64,000 nucleotides of DNA from Gemmatimonadetes bacterium 13_1_40CM_69_22 (GTDB taxonomy: Bacteria > Gemmatimonadota > Gemmatimonadetes > Gemmatimonadales > GWC2-71-9), in contig MNEL01000031.1 in NCBI GenBank assembly GCA_001917665.1, forward strand, positions 35,043 through 99,042. The letters run 5' to 3'. Below the pieces are notes generated by a model. The model ran no database searches. It was not told where the DNA came from and saw only the letters and a program-made list of their open reading frames with translations. Positions 1 to 7,415 of the stretch are shown here, piece after piece. Position numbers and translations under genes: made by a program. How positions within the stretch are numbered: the stretch's first letter is position 1; every line of letters begins with the position of its first letter.

Positions 1-991
1 TGATGGCCTCCACGTACTCAGGAAGGAGGGGGATCTTGCCGCCACCGCCCGGCGCGTCGATGACGAAGTGGGGCACCGCGAGCCCCGACGTCCAGCCCCG
101 CAGCGCCTTGATGATCTCGAGCCCCTTCTCGACGGTCGTGCGGAAGTGCTCGGCGCCTGCGACCTGGTCGCACATATAGATGTAGTAGGGCCGCACCCGG
201 GCGGCGAGGAGCCGCTGCATCAGCAGCTTCATGACCTCGGGGTCGTCGTTCACACCCTTCAGGAGCACCGTCTGGCAGCCGAGCGGGATCCCGGCATCCG
301 CGAGCAGCCCGAGCCCCCGAACCGCGGCGGGCGTGAGCTCGTCGGGATGGTTGAAGTGCGTGTTGATGTAGAGCGGGTGGTATCGCTTGAGGATCGCGCA
401 CAGCTCCGGCGTGATCCGCTCCGGCAGGTGGCACGGCACGCGGCTCCCGATCCGGATGATTTCGATATGCTCGATGGAGCGGAGCCGCTTGCAGATCTCG
501 TCGATCCGGCGATCGGAGAGGAGCAGCGGGTCGCCGCCCGACATGATGACGTCGCGGATCTCGGTGTGCTCCGTGAGGTAGCGGAACGCCGACTCGAGCT
601 CGCGCAGCGGGATCTTCTCGGGGTCGCCCACCTTGCGGCGCCGGGTGCAGAAGCGGCAGTAGGACGCGCACACGGGCGAAACCAGGAACAACGCCCGGTC
701 CGGGTACCGGTGCGTGATGTTGGGGACGGGGGAGTTCGCGTCCTCGGCGAGCGAATCCACCATCCCGTCGTGCACCTCGAGCTCCTGGAGGTCCGGGACG
801 TACTGCCGCCAGATCGGATCACCGGGAGCCGTGATGAGATCGACCATCGCCGGCGAGATGCGGAACTCGAAGTTCCGGGCCGCCTGCCGCAGCCGGTCGA
901 GGTCCGGGAAGTGGTCGGGCCCGAACCTGGCGATCAACGCTTCCAGCGAAGCGATGCTTTTCTTACGGAGTAGCTCTTGCCAGGACTCCAT
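1..991 (-). CDS. kamA: KamA-family radical SAM aminomutase (lysine 2,3-aminomutase-like), 3' end cut by the window edge
   Basis: About 330 residues are visible; the C-terminus lies beyond base 1. The translation has the radical SAM cluster motif CxxxCxxC (CASYCRFC, Cys108, Cys112 and Cys115) and, near the edge, the PGGGGK motif whose lysine (about residue 319) holds PLP in lysine 2,3-aminomutases. The family moves the alpha-amino group of lysine to the beta carbon, using SAM, a 4Fe-4S cluster and PLP. ATG at 991 is chosen because the reading MESWQELL looks like a normal start; it overlaps the upstream GNAT by 29 bases. It is the last visible gene of an ATP-grasp/ATP-grasp/GNAT operon. The N-terminus is shorter than that of clostridial LAM, so an EpmB-like role on EF-P, or another substrate, is possible. 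Family certain, substrate inferred. Confidence 0.9.
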   Translation of the reverse strand, partial: MESWQELLRKKSIASLEALIARFGPDHFPDLDRLRQAARNFEFRISPAMVDLITAPGDPIWRQYVPDLQELEVHDGMVDSLAEDANSPVPNITHRYPDRALFLVSPVCASYCRFCTRRRKVGDPEKIPLRELESAFRYLTEHTEIRDVIMSGGDPLLLSDRRIDEICKRLRSIEHIEIIRIGSRVPCHLPERITPELCAILKRYHPLYINTHFNHPDELTPAAVRGLGLLADAGIPLGCQTVLLKGVNDDPEVMKLLMQRLLAARVRPYYIYMCDQVAGAEHFRTTVEKGLEIIKALRGWTSGLAVPHFVIDAPGGGGKIPLLPEYVEAI

Positions 992-1463
992 GCGTCAGGT
1001 CCTTGAGATAGACCACCAGGTCGTCGCCCGGTGCGTAGTAGCTCCGGAGCCGGGCCGCCTGCTCGTAGCCACGTCGCTCGTAGAAGGCCCGGGTCGCCGC
1101 GTACTCGGCGCGAGACGATGTCTCGACCACGACCAGCCGACAGCCGTCAGCCAGCAGCGCCTGCTCGACCGCGTCGAGCAGCCGCGTGCCAACGCCCTTC
1201 CCTTGCCAGGTCGGATCGACGACGATCCAGTACAGGTCGCACGTCCCTTGGGTTCCGGGCGTGGGACCCCAGCAGGCATACGCCACCAACGCGTCGTCGC
1301 TGTACGCACCGAGGAACCGGTAGTCGTCGTCTCCGGCGAGGCTCTCGTCGAGCAGCTCCACGGCGATCGCGATCTCTTCCGGTCGGAAGAGACCCGTGGC
1401 CCGGGTGAGCCGCTCAAGCGGTGCGCGTTGCGCGCGGCCGACGGGGCGGAGCGAGCAGCTCAC
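963..1463 (-). CDS. GNAT-family N-acetyltransferase
   Basis: 166 residues, GTG start. A single GNAT fold is seen, with the acetyl-CoA pyrophosphate-binding loop in WQGKGVGTRLL at about residues 87-97 and a C-terminal FYERRGYE segment typical of strands 6-7. It overlaps the upstream ATP-grasp gene by 50 bases and the downstream kamA-like gene by 29, so the four genes are almost certainly co-translated. By analogy with AblA/AblB (lysine 2,3-aminomutase plus beta-lysine N-acetyltransferase, making N-epsilon-acetyl-beta-lysine), it could acetylate the aminomutase product. That function is inference from neighbourhood; no recognisable AblB signature was checked. Confidence 0.85.
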   Translation of the reverse strand: MSCSLRPVGRAQRAPLERLTRATGLFRPEEIAIAVELLDESLAGDDDYRFLGAYSDDALVAYACWGPTPGTQGTCDLYWIVVDPTWQGKGVGTRLLDAVEQALLADGCRLVVVETSSRAEYAATRAFYERRGYEQAARLRSYYAPGDDLVVYLKDLTHGVLARATP

Positions 1464-2433
1464 GGGCCGCCTTGGCGCCCTGCGCTTCGCGGAGCGCCAC
1501 CTCCGCGACCCGGCGCACCAGCTCCGCGTAGTCCCAGCCCGCGGCCTTCGCCATCCGCGACAGGCCGGCGTCGTCGTTCAGGTCGGGATTCGGATTCACG
1601 TCGAGGACCGAGGGGCGTCCCTGCTCGTCCACGCGGAGGTCCACGCGGCCGTACCCCTTGCCTTGCATGACCCGCCACGCCGCCTCCGCCAGCTTCACCA
1701 GCTTGTCCGCCAGCTTCTGGGGAATGGCCGCCGGGCAAACAGGCACGCTGCCGAGGTCATCGGCCGACCCCACGTCCCACTTGGCGGCGTAGGTGAGGAT
1801 CGGCCAGGCGCCCTCCGGCATGCGGGCGAAGTCGATTTCGGAGATCGGGAGCGTGCGGGTGCCGACCAAGCCGACGTTGAACTCCCGGCCGGCGACGTAC
1901 TCCTGCACGAGCACTTCGTCGAACTGCTCGGTCATCGCGGCGACGCGCGCCCGCAGGGCTTTGCGGTCGGTGACGACCGAGCCGCGGTCGAGGCCGGCGC
2001 TCGCGTCCTCGGCCGCCGGTTTGACGATGGCCGGGAGGGGGAAGTCGTCGTCGATCTTCCCTTGCGCGATGGTCCAGTGAGGGATCGGGAGCCCGGCCTG
2101 GGCGAGCAAGGCGTTGGCGACCGCCTTGCGCCGGCACGCGGCGATCGTCCAGAGGCTCGCGCCCGTGACCGGGACGCCGGCGAACTCCAGCGAGCCCACC
2201 ACGTGCTCTTCCCATTCGCTCTTGCCGTGCACGCCCTCGCACAGATTGAAGACGAGGTCGGCCCGTCGCGCGACCTGAAACCACCGCATGTCGTGCCGCA
2301 CGGGGACCTTGCGGATCTCGTGTCCCAGCGCGCCGAAGATGGCGGCGATCTCGTCCACGGCCTTCATCACGCCGCGGATGTCCTCGGGTGTCCAGTCCGC
2401 GGCTCCGGGGTCGTACAGGATGACGATTCTCAC
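1414..2433 (-). CDS. ATP-grasp ligase, D-alanine-D-alanine ligase-like (second copy)
   Basis: 339 residues, GTG start overlapping the stop of the preceding ATP-grasp gene by four bases (GTGA). The fold is that of Ddl: an N-terminal Rossmann-like part (MRIVILYDPG), a central ATP-binding segment with PAIVKPAAEDASAG at about residues 133-146, and a C-terminal metal-binding region VLDVNPNPDLN at about residues 283-293. Such enzymes join a carboxylate to an amine through an acylphosphate and hydrolyse ATP to ADP. A true cell-wall Ddl is normally single and sits with mur genes; here two divergent copies sit beside an aminomutase and a GNAT, so a specialised peptide- or amide-forming role is more likely. 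The basic C-terminal tail (PPRRPRATRTA) is unusual. Confidence 0.85.
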   Translation of the reverse strand: MRIVILYDPGAADWTPEDIRGVMKAVDEIAAIFGALGHEIRKVPVRHDMRWFQVARRADLVFNLCEGVHGKSEWEEHVVGSLEFAGVPVTGASLWTIAACRRKAVANALLAQAGLPIPHWTIAQGKIDDDFPLPAIVKPAAEDASAGLDRGSVVTDRKALRARVAAMTEQFDEVLVQEYVAGREFNVGLVGTRTLPISEIDFARMPEGAWPILTYAAKWDVGSADDLGSVPVCPAAIPQKLADKLVKLAEAAWRVMQGKGYGRVDLRVDEQGRPSVLDVNPNPDLNDDAGLSRMAKAAGWDYAELVRRVAEVALREAQGAKAARELLAPPRRPRATRTA

Positions 2434-3494
2434 GCCGACACCGCTACCGTGACCTCACGGTCGAGCACGACGTCCTGCCCCCCCAGCCGCCGCCATGCGA
2501 TGCGCACGACCTCCTGGATCAGCTCGTCGTAGCCGAAGCCGGCGGCCCGTGCGGCCTTGGGGAAGCAGGAGTTCATCGCGGGATCGGGGATGATCCCGGG
2601 CAGGGGATTGAGCTCGAGGATGTTCGGTACACCGAACCGATCGACGCGCACGTCGACGCGGCACCAGTCGCGGCAGCCGAGGGCGTGGTAGGCATCCAGC
2701 GCGGTGCGCTCGATCTCGGCGTAGAGGCCCGCCGACACCAGCGCCGGGCACTCGAAAATCGCGAGCGGTGCTTCGGGACGGTCCCACACCCACTTGGCCT
2801 CGTAACCGTAGACGGGCGGCGCGCCGGGGGGCAGGGCCGAGAAATCGAAGCCGATCACCGGCAGGCAATACGCCGCTGGCCCGTTGCCGAGGATCGCCAC
2901 GGTGAACTCGGGGCCGGGGAGGTAGGTCTCGACCAGCACGGGCTCGGCGTAGCGCGCGAGCAGAAACTGCGCCCGCTCGCGCAGCCGCGCGGGCGTGTCG
3001 CACAAGTTGTTGCTGAACACTCCTTTACCAGACCCCTCCGCGACCGGCTTCACGAATACCGGAAACGGCAACCGCAGGCGCTCCAGCTCCTGCGGCGTTT
3101 CGACGCAGGCGAACGGTGCGGTGGGCACGCCGCGGTAGGCGAGGATCTCCTTGGTGCGCGCCTTGTGGAGCGAGAGCCCGAGCGTGAGCGGGTCCGAGCC
3201 GGTGTAGGGAATGTTGAGGTACTCGCAGATCGCCGGCACCAGCGCCTCGCGACTTTGGCCGCGCAGACCCTCGGCCATGTTGAACACCAGATCGGGGCGG
3301 GCCAGGGCGACTTGCTGTGGGAACAATGGATCGGCTTCGAGCCGGATGACGCTGCCGAAGAGACCGAGAGCCTGCTCCACCGCAGCGATCGTGGACGGGT
3401 CGTCCCACTCGGCGAACGCGTCGTCGGTACTGGGAGGCTCTTCGGCGGAGTTCGCGGGGTCCGGTTTTTGGTTGTAAGCGAGACCGATGCGCAT
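2430..3494 (-). CDS. ATP-grasp ligase, D-alanine-D-alanine ligase-like (first copy, operon head)
   Basis: 354 residues, ATG start with an AGGAGGT ribosome site 13 bases upstream (3508-3514). ATP-grasp features are clear: FVKPVAEGSGKGV at about residues 146-158 (ATP loop), LVETYLPGPEFTV, and the metal-binding LELNPLPGI at about residues 293-301. It is only distantly similar to its downstream neighbour, so the pair probably catalyses two different ligations, or acts as a heteromer. First gene of the operon with the second ATP-grasp, GNAT and KamA-like genes, behind its own promoter. Cell-wall D-Ala-D-Ala ligase is the alternative, but the context argues against it. Confidence 0.85.
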   Translation of the reverse strand: MRIGLAYNQKPDPANSAEEPPSTDDAFAEWDDPSTIAAVEQALGLFGSVIRLEADPLFPQQVALARPDLVFNMAEGLRGQSREALVPAICEYLNIPYTGSDPLTLGLSLHKARTKEILAYRGVPTAPFACVETPQELERLRLPFPVFVKPVAEGSGKGVFSNNLCDTPARLRERAQFLLARYAEPVLVETYLPGPEFTVAILGNGPAAYCLPVIGFDFSALPPGAPPVYGYEAKWVWDRPEAPLAIFECPALVSAGLYAEIERTALDAYHALGCRDWCRVDVRVDRFGVPNILELNPLPGIIPDPAMNSCFPKAARAAGFGYDELIQEVVRIAWRRLGGQDVVLDREVTVAVSA

Positions 3495-3516
3495 GTGGTC
3501 TCGGGTGACCTCCTAC

Positions 3517-3539
3517 AAAAAGGGCCGCTTGTGCGGTCC
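3517..3539 (-). terminator. Terminator-like hairpin in the leader of the ATP-grasp operon
   Basis: On the minus strand a 7-bp stem (3533-3539 with 3522-3528, one A-C mismatch) closed by a 4-base loop is followed at once by five T residues (3517-3521). It lies after the putative promoter and just before the AGGAGGT site, so it sits inside the leader of the ATP-grasp mRNA. It could be an attenuator for this operon; the position relative to the transcription start is inferred. Confidence 0.4.
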
Positions 3540-3567
3540 GTGAATCGAAGAACGGATTGTCGAGTAG

Positions 3568-3596
3568 AGAATACGAAACGTCGGCGCGATGCGCAA
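3568..3596 (-). promoter_or_regulatory. Putative sigma70-type promoter of the ATP-grasp/GNAT/kamA operon
   Basis: On the minus strand TTGCGC (3591-3596) and TATTCT (3568-3573) are separated by exactly 17 bases. Transcription would start near 3561, giving a leader of about 67 bases that contains the hairpin at 3517-3539. The region is noticeably more AT-rich than the surroundings. Confidence 0.5.
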
Positions 3597-3631
3597 TAGG
3601 GAAATGCGGATTTTTTTTGCGACGTCCGACC

Positions 3632-4384
3632 TCAGACCTTGTGATACGCGACGCGCGCGGCCTCCTGTGTGTCGTCCGCGACATAGATCTGGAAATCGGA
3701 AAACAGCGCGGGCGCCTCGCGCTCGAGTGCGCGCAGACACGCGATCGCCATCCGGCGGATCTCGAGCTCCGCGCCCTCGCCGCACCGGAGCTCGAGCATC
3801 GTGCGCCAGGCGCGCGCGTTGCCGGACACGACGATCTTCACCTCGGTGGCGTTCGGCAGGACGCTGCGCGCGGCCTCGCGCGCCAGTTTCCGCCGGTGCA
3901 CCTTGTCGGCGACCCAGCCGTAGCGCTCCATCAGCCCTTCCACGGCGCGCACGTACGCCGCCTGCGCGTCCGCGACCTCCCGCTCCCATTCGGTCTCGAG
4001 CGTCGGGTCGCCGATCATCGCCGGCGGCATCACGAACGCCGCGTGGGATTCGTCGACGTAGCGCTGCGACAGCTGCGAGTAGCCGAACCCCGCCCGGTGC
4101 CGCACCAGCTCGTGCGAGCACGAGCGGGAGATCCCCTCGATCAAGAGGACGTACACCGCGTGCTCGAGCACCGAGCCGTGCCCCTGCTTCTTGATGTTCT
4201 CGAGGTATTCGGCCGTGCTGCGGTTCGCGGGGTTGTGCTGGCTCATGTAGCAGATCCGGCCCGCGAACTCGGCGAGCCGCTCACCCGGCGAAGCGTCGCC
4301 CCGCCACTGCACCTGCAGGTGTTCGGGCTCGATGAACTCGGGACGGGCGATCAGCGTGACGCGCGGAGCGCGGAAGATTTCCAT
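3632..4384 (-). CDS. thyX: FAD-dependent thymidylate synthase ThyX
   Basis: 250 residues. ThyX converts dUMP to dTMP with methylene-tetrahydrofolate, FAD and NADPH. The signature is present as RHRAGFGYSQLSQRY at about residues 95-109, the version with eight residues between RHR and the serine (both seven and eight are known). Further family motifs are GSVLEH at about residues 70-75 and SGNARAW at about 187-193. Length is typical. The ATG at 4384 is preceded not by a ribosome site but by the 7-bp repeat at 4386-4427, which also covers the stop of the FAD oxidase gene upstream. A ThyX rather than ThyA enzyme fits the dCMP deaminase found at 20224. Confidence 0.95.
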   Translation of the reverse strand: MEIFRAPRVTLIARPEFIEPEHLQVQWRGDASPGERLAEFAGRICYMSQHNPANRSTAEYLENIKKQGHGSVLEHAVYVLLIEGISRSCSHELVRHRAGFGYSQLSQRYVDESHAAFVMPPAMIGDPTLETEWEREVADAQAAYVRAVEGLMERYGWVADKVHRRKLAREAARSVLPNATEVKIVVSGNARAWRTMLELRCGEGAELEIRRMAIACLRALEREAPALFSDFQIYVADDTQEAARVAYHKV

Positions 4385-4385
4385 G

Positions 4386-4427
4386 GGGGCTAGGGGCTAG
4401 GGGCTAGGGGCTAGGGGCTAGGGGCTC
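4386..4427. repeat. Heptamer tandem repeat (GGGGCTA)5 plus one partial unit
   Basis: Five perfect 7-base units run from 4386 to 4420, followed by a sixth unit changed in its last base. The tract spans the end of the FAD oxidase gene (its TAG stop is inside a unit) and the whole translation-initiation region of thyX, replacing any Shine-Dalgarno sequence. Confidence 0.9.
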
Positions 4428-6019
4428 GAGGATCGCGCCAGCTCCAGCTTCGGCGTGGCCCAGCCGGCAGTCTGTTCGATCTCGCGTAGGCGTGCGGCGA
4501 TGTCGTCGGGAATCGGGGCCGCGTCCGGACCGACCTTCAAGTCGGCGAGCGGCGCCCAGTCGGCAGCGGGAAGTATAACACCGGGGTTGAGGATCGAGCG
4601 GGGATCGTATGCCCGCTTCACCTCCCGGAACAGCGTCATCACCTCGGGTCCATAGAACCGCTCCAGCAGCCCTGCGCGCAGTCGGCCGTCACCGTGCTCA
4701 CCCGAAGGCGTTCCGCCGAGCCCGACGAGCAGCTCGGTGACGGCCGCGAACAGCCCGGCGAGCCGCTCCCGCCACCCCGGCGCGGTCGTGTCGGGTAGGG
4801 CGTTCACATGCACGTGGCCGTCGCCCGCATGGCCGAACAGGGCGACGGGCACGCCGCAGCCGTCGGCCGCCGCGCGGATGCCGGTGATGTACGCTCCCAG
4901 CCGCTCGATCGGCACGCAGCCGTCCTCGACGACTTGCAGCGAGCGCCGGGTGGGGGGAAGCCGGGCGAGCGCGGGACTCGCGAGCTTCCGCACGGACCAG
5001 AGCTGCTCGAGCGCGCGCCGATCCACGGCTGTCTCGACGTGCACCGTGGACTGCTTGAGGCCCCGCACCGCGTCGCCGACCACCCCGCGCGCCGCAGCCG
5101 CGGTGTCCCGCTCGAACTCGACCAGGAGCAGTCCCTCGAGGCCGGCGGGGAGCTCGGTGCCGTCCGCGCGCACCAGCGCGAGCAACGTTCGGTCGAGTAG
5201 CTCCACTGCTGACGGGTTGAGGGCGACGAGGTACGGGACGGCTTGGGCGAGTGCGTCGACGCTGCCGAAGCCGAGCGCCGCGCCGGCGACGTCCGGGGGA
5301 ATCGGCTCGAGCCGCCACTGCACGGCGGTGACGAGCGCCAGCGTCCCCTCGGAGCCGACCAGCAGATCCAGCTCGTCCTCCGACTCGGCGTAGCGGTCGA
5401 GCGCGTAGCCGCTCGAGCTCTTGCGGGTCTTCGGGAATCGGGCGGTGACGAGCCGGACCTGGTCCGGCGCCAGAGCGAACTTCTCCCCTCTCCCTTCTGC
5501 CCGTGTAACCCTGCGGGCCGTCCCATCGGCCTCGACGATCTCGACCGCGTCCACCCACGCCCGCACGCTGCCGCAGCGCACCGAGCGCGGGCCGGCGGCG
5601 TTGGTTGCAATCATGCCCCCGGAGGTCGCGAACGCACCGGACGACGGGTCGGGGGCGAGGCGCAGGCCGAACGGGCGAGCGGCGTCGCTGACCTGCGCCC
5701 AGGTGACTGACGCGCCAACCCACACCGTGCGATGCGGCCAATCCGGGGCGACCCAGTGAAAACCCTGACTCAGATCTGCGATCACCCCCCGCCCGACTCC
5801 CCCGCCCGGCATCCCGCTCCCCGACCCCCGCGGCACGAGCGGCGTGCCGGTGTCCGCCGCCCAGCGCACCAGCCGCTGCAGCTCCTCCACGCCGCGGGGC
5901 AGCGCCACGGCCGCCGGCACCATGCGATAAATCCCGGCGCCCTCGGCGTACGCGGCCCGGATCCGCGCGTCGGTGATGAGGCCGGGGAAGGGGGAAGTGG
6001 GAAGGGTCACGGGGCGCAC
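4418..6019 (-). CDS. FAD-linked oxidase, GlcD / D-lactate dehydrogenase-like
   Basis: 533 residues, GTG start. An N-terminal FAD-binding type 4 (PCMH) domain is seen: LVPRGSGSGMPGG at about residues 61-73, the DPSS segment and NAAGPRSVRCG at about residues 140-150. The C-terminal FAD-oxidase domain has FGHAGDGHVHVN and GEHGDGR, with the conserved histidines of the family. The group oxidises D-2-hydroxy acids such as glycolate or D-lactate and passes electrons to quinone or partner subunits. No GlcE/GlcF genes are adjacent, so it may act alone like D-LDH. Two heptamer tracts fall inside it, at 5481-5501 and at 5984-6004; the second encodes residues 6-12. Substrate unknown. Confidence 0.9.
   Translation of the reverse strand: MRPVTLPTSPFPGLITDARIRAAYAEGAGIYRMVPAAVALPRGVEELQRLVRWAADTGTPLVPRGSGSGMPGGGVGRGVIADLSQGFHWVAPDWPHRTVWVGASVTWAQVSDAARPFGLRLAPDPSSGAFATSGGMIATNAAGPRSVRCGSVRAWVDAVEIVEADGTARRVTRAEGRGEKFALAPDQVRLVTARFPKTRKSSSGYALDRYAESEDELDLLVGSEGTLALVTAVQWRLEPIPPDVAGAALGFGSVDALAQAVPYLVALNPSAVELLDRTLLALVRADGTELPAGLEGLLLVEFERDTAAAARGVVGDAVRGLKQSTVHVETAVDRRALEQLWSVRKLASPALARLPPTRRSLQVVEDGCVPIERLGAYITGIRAAADGCGVPVALFGHAGDGHVHVNALPDTTAPGWRERLAGLFAAVTELLVGLGGTPSGEHGDGRLRAGLLERFYGPEVMTLFREVKRAYDPRSILNPGVILPAADWAPLADLKVGPDAAPIPDDIAARLREIEQTAGWATPKLELARSSSP
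5481..5501. repeat. Heptamer repeat (YTCTCCC) x3, degenerate
   Basis: Units TTCTCCC, CTCTCCC and TTCTGCC lie in the coding region of the FAD oxidase. The same GA-rich heptamer occurs twice, in inverted orientation, at 55907-55992. Confidence 0.55.
5984..6004. repeat. Heptamer repeat (GGGGAAG) x3
   Basis: Two perfect units (5984-5990, 5991-5997) and one with a single change (5998-6004). They encode the first dozen residues of the FAD oxidase, so a change in unit number would shift its frame right after the start codon. Confidence 0.6.
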
Positions 6020-6085
6020 GGTGGAAAGTACATGCGCGCTCTCAGCTTGACACGGCTACACCCCCGAGTGATGCTTGAGGCCCGT

Positions 6086-6895
6086 ATGCCCGCAGACGCG
6101 CCGCGCGCCCAGCTCATCCACATCGAGACCGACCGCCGCCTGGGTCACGAATGGGACGAATGGGATGGCAAGCCCCTCGCCCGAAATGGCGACTTCTCCG
6201 CACCTCCGGGACTGTTTTTCCAGTTCGGCGCCCTCACGCTGATCGTCGGGCTCGGTGCGACAGCGCTGCTGCTGTTCCTGCTCGCCCCGCGGCTCGAAGC
6301 TCTGCTCCCCGCCTTGCCCGCGCTGCTGTGGGGGGCGCTGGCGGTCGTGGCGGGCGGGTGCGCGCTGTGGTTCGCGCTGCTGCTGCTTTCCTTCTATGGG
6401 AGCGTGCTGCTGCTGCCGGAGCGGTTGCTCGAGCGAGGCCCGTATCTGCACCTGATGAGCTTCACCTCGTACCTCTCCCGTGTCTTCGGGAGGCGCGACT
6501 GGGCGGAGCACGCCGGGATCGACGTCTACAACGCCCTCGCCGAGCGCCGTCGGCGGAAGGTGGGGAAGGGCGAGCTGCTGGTGTTGATCCCGCGCTGTCT
6601 CTCGAAGCAGGCGCTGGACGGCGTGCTCGCGATCGCGGGGCGGTACGAGGTGCCCGTATTCGTGGCGACCCGCGGGCAGCTGGCGCGGCGCGTAATCCGC
6701 GAGCGGCGCCCCCGGGCCGTGGTGGCCGTGGCGTGCGAGCGCGACATGACGACGGGCCTGCGGGACGTCGCGGGCACGCTCCCGGTGCTCGGGCTCACGA
6801 TGCGGCTGCCCAACGGGCCCTGCCGGGATGCGATGGTGGATCTCGACGTCATGGAGCGGTGGGTGAGGAGCTGGGTGTCCCAAAGCGCTTCCTGA
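6086..6895 (+). CDS. DUF116 domain membrane protein
   Basis: 269 residues from the ATG at 6086, chosen for a TTGAGG ribosome site five bases upstream; in-frame ATGs at 6071 and 6032 are alternatives. Two hydrophobic segments (about residues 42-67 and 76-102) are followed by a cytoplasmic domain with LIPRCLSK, ACERDMTTGLRD and LPNGPCRD, the pattern of DUF116 proteins, whose conserved cysteines suggest metal or Fe-S binding. Function unknown. It is divergent from the FAD oxidase and convergent with a lipoprotein gene, overlapping it by 47 bases. Confidence 0.85.
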   Translation: MPADAPRAQLIHIETDRRLGHEWDEWDGKPLARNGDFSAPPGLFFQFGALTLIVGLGATALLLFLLAPRLEALLPALPALLWGALAVVAGGCALWFALLLLSFYGSVLLLPERLLERGPYLHLMSFTSYLSRVFGRRDWAEHAGIDVYNALAERRRRKVGKGELLVLIPRCLSKQALDGVLAIAGRYEVPVFVATRGQLARRVIRERRPRAVVAVACERDMTTGLRDVAGTLPVLGLTMRLPNGPCRDAMVDLDVMERWVRSWVSQSAS

Positions 6896-7415
6896 GTGCC
6901 GCTACGAGAGAGTCGGCGATCGCGTGTCCGGCGTGTGTCTTGGGCACGATCACTTCGAGATCCCGCTCCGTGCGGGACGGGTCGTAGCGGGGGCGATAGA
7001 CGGCCTCGACGGTGAGACGCGTCTGTCCCGGCACGTAGGGATCGGCCCAGCAGCGGATCTTCACCGTTGCGGCGAGGTCGGAGACGTCGCGGGTGCCCCG
7101 AAACGAGCGGTGGGACCGCGTGTCGTACCAGGCGGTCTCGACGTATCCGTCGCGCACGTTCACCCGCTCGACTTGCAGGCTCTCTGCCGCCACGAGTGCC
7201 GCGATCTCGGGCGTCACCCGCTCGGGGCGGGCGTCGAGCACGACCCGGGACGCTTGCGGGTCCGGCAGGAAGTCCGGTCGGGTGGTGACGGGGGTGCAGG
7301 CGGCGAGAACGAGGCAAAGGCGGAACGCGGAAGTCGGAACGCGGAACAGCAGGGTCAGGTCGGACGCAGCGAAACTCGCCCTGCTGTTCCGCGTTCCGCG
7401 TTCCGCGTTCCGCAT
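6849..7415 (-). CDS. Predicted lipoprotein of unknown function
   Basis: 188 residues from the ATG overlapping the stop of the DUF2231 gene (TGATG). A hydrophobic stretch ends in the lipobox LVLAAC (Cys about residue 40), so the mature part should be membrane-anchored. The soluble part has no motif I recognise. The first 30 or so residues are encoded by the heptamer hairpin at 7320-7413 and look like a low-complexity insertion before the signal sequence; no better start codon is available downstream. Its 3' end overlaps the DUF116 gene. Confidence 0.65.
   Translation of the reverse strand: MRNAERGTRNSRASFAASDLTLLFRVPTSAFRLCLVLAACTPVTTRPDFLPDPQASRVVLDARPERVTPEIAALVAAESLQVERVNVRDGYVETAWYDTRSHRSFRGTRDVSDLAATVKIRCWADPYVPGQTRLTVEAVYRPRYDPSRTERDLEVIVPKTHAGHAIADSLVAALRKRFGTPSSSPTAP
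7320..7413. repeat. Inverted pair of heptamer arrays, (GCGGAAC)4 facing (GTTCCGC)4
   Basis: Left array 7320-7347 has four GCGGAAC-type units (two with one change each) followed by AGCAGGG. Right array 7379-7413 has CCCTGCT followed by four perfect GTTCCGC units. Left and right are complementary over 35 bp with two mismatches, around a 24-base spacer. The core 7335-7354 / 7379-7398 is a perfect 20-bp inverted repeat. It covers the first codons of the lipoprotein gene. Confidence 0.95.

Noticed and set aside
6047..6076. TTGACA upstream of the DUF116 gene
   Set aside because: Perfect -35 box, but nothing like a -10 at 16-19 bases; left out as a promoter.
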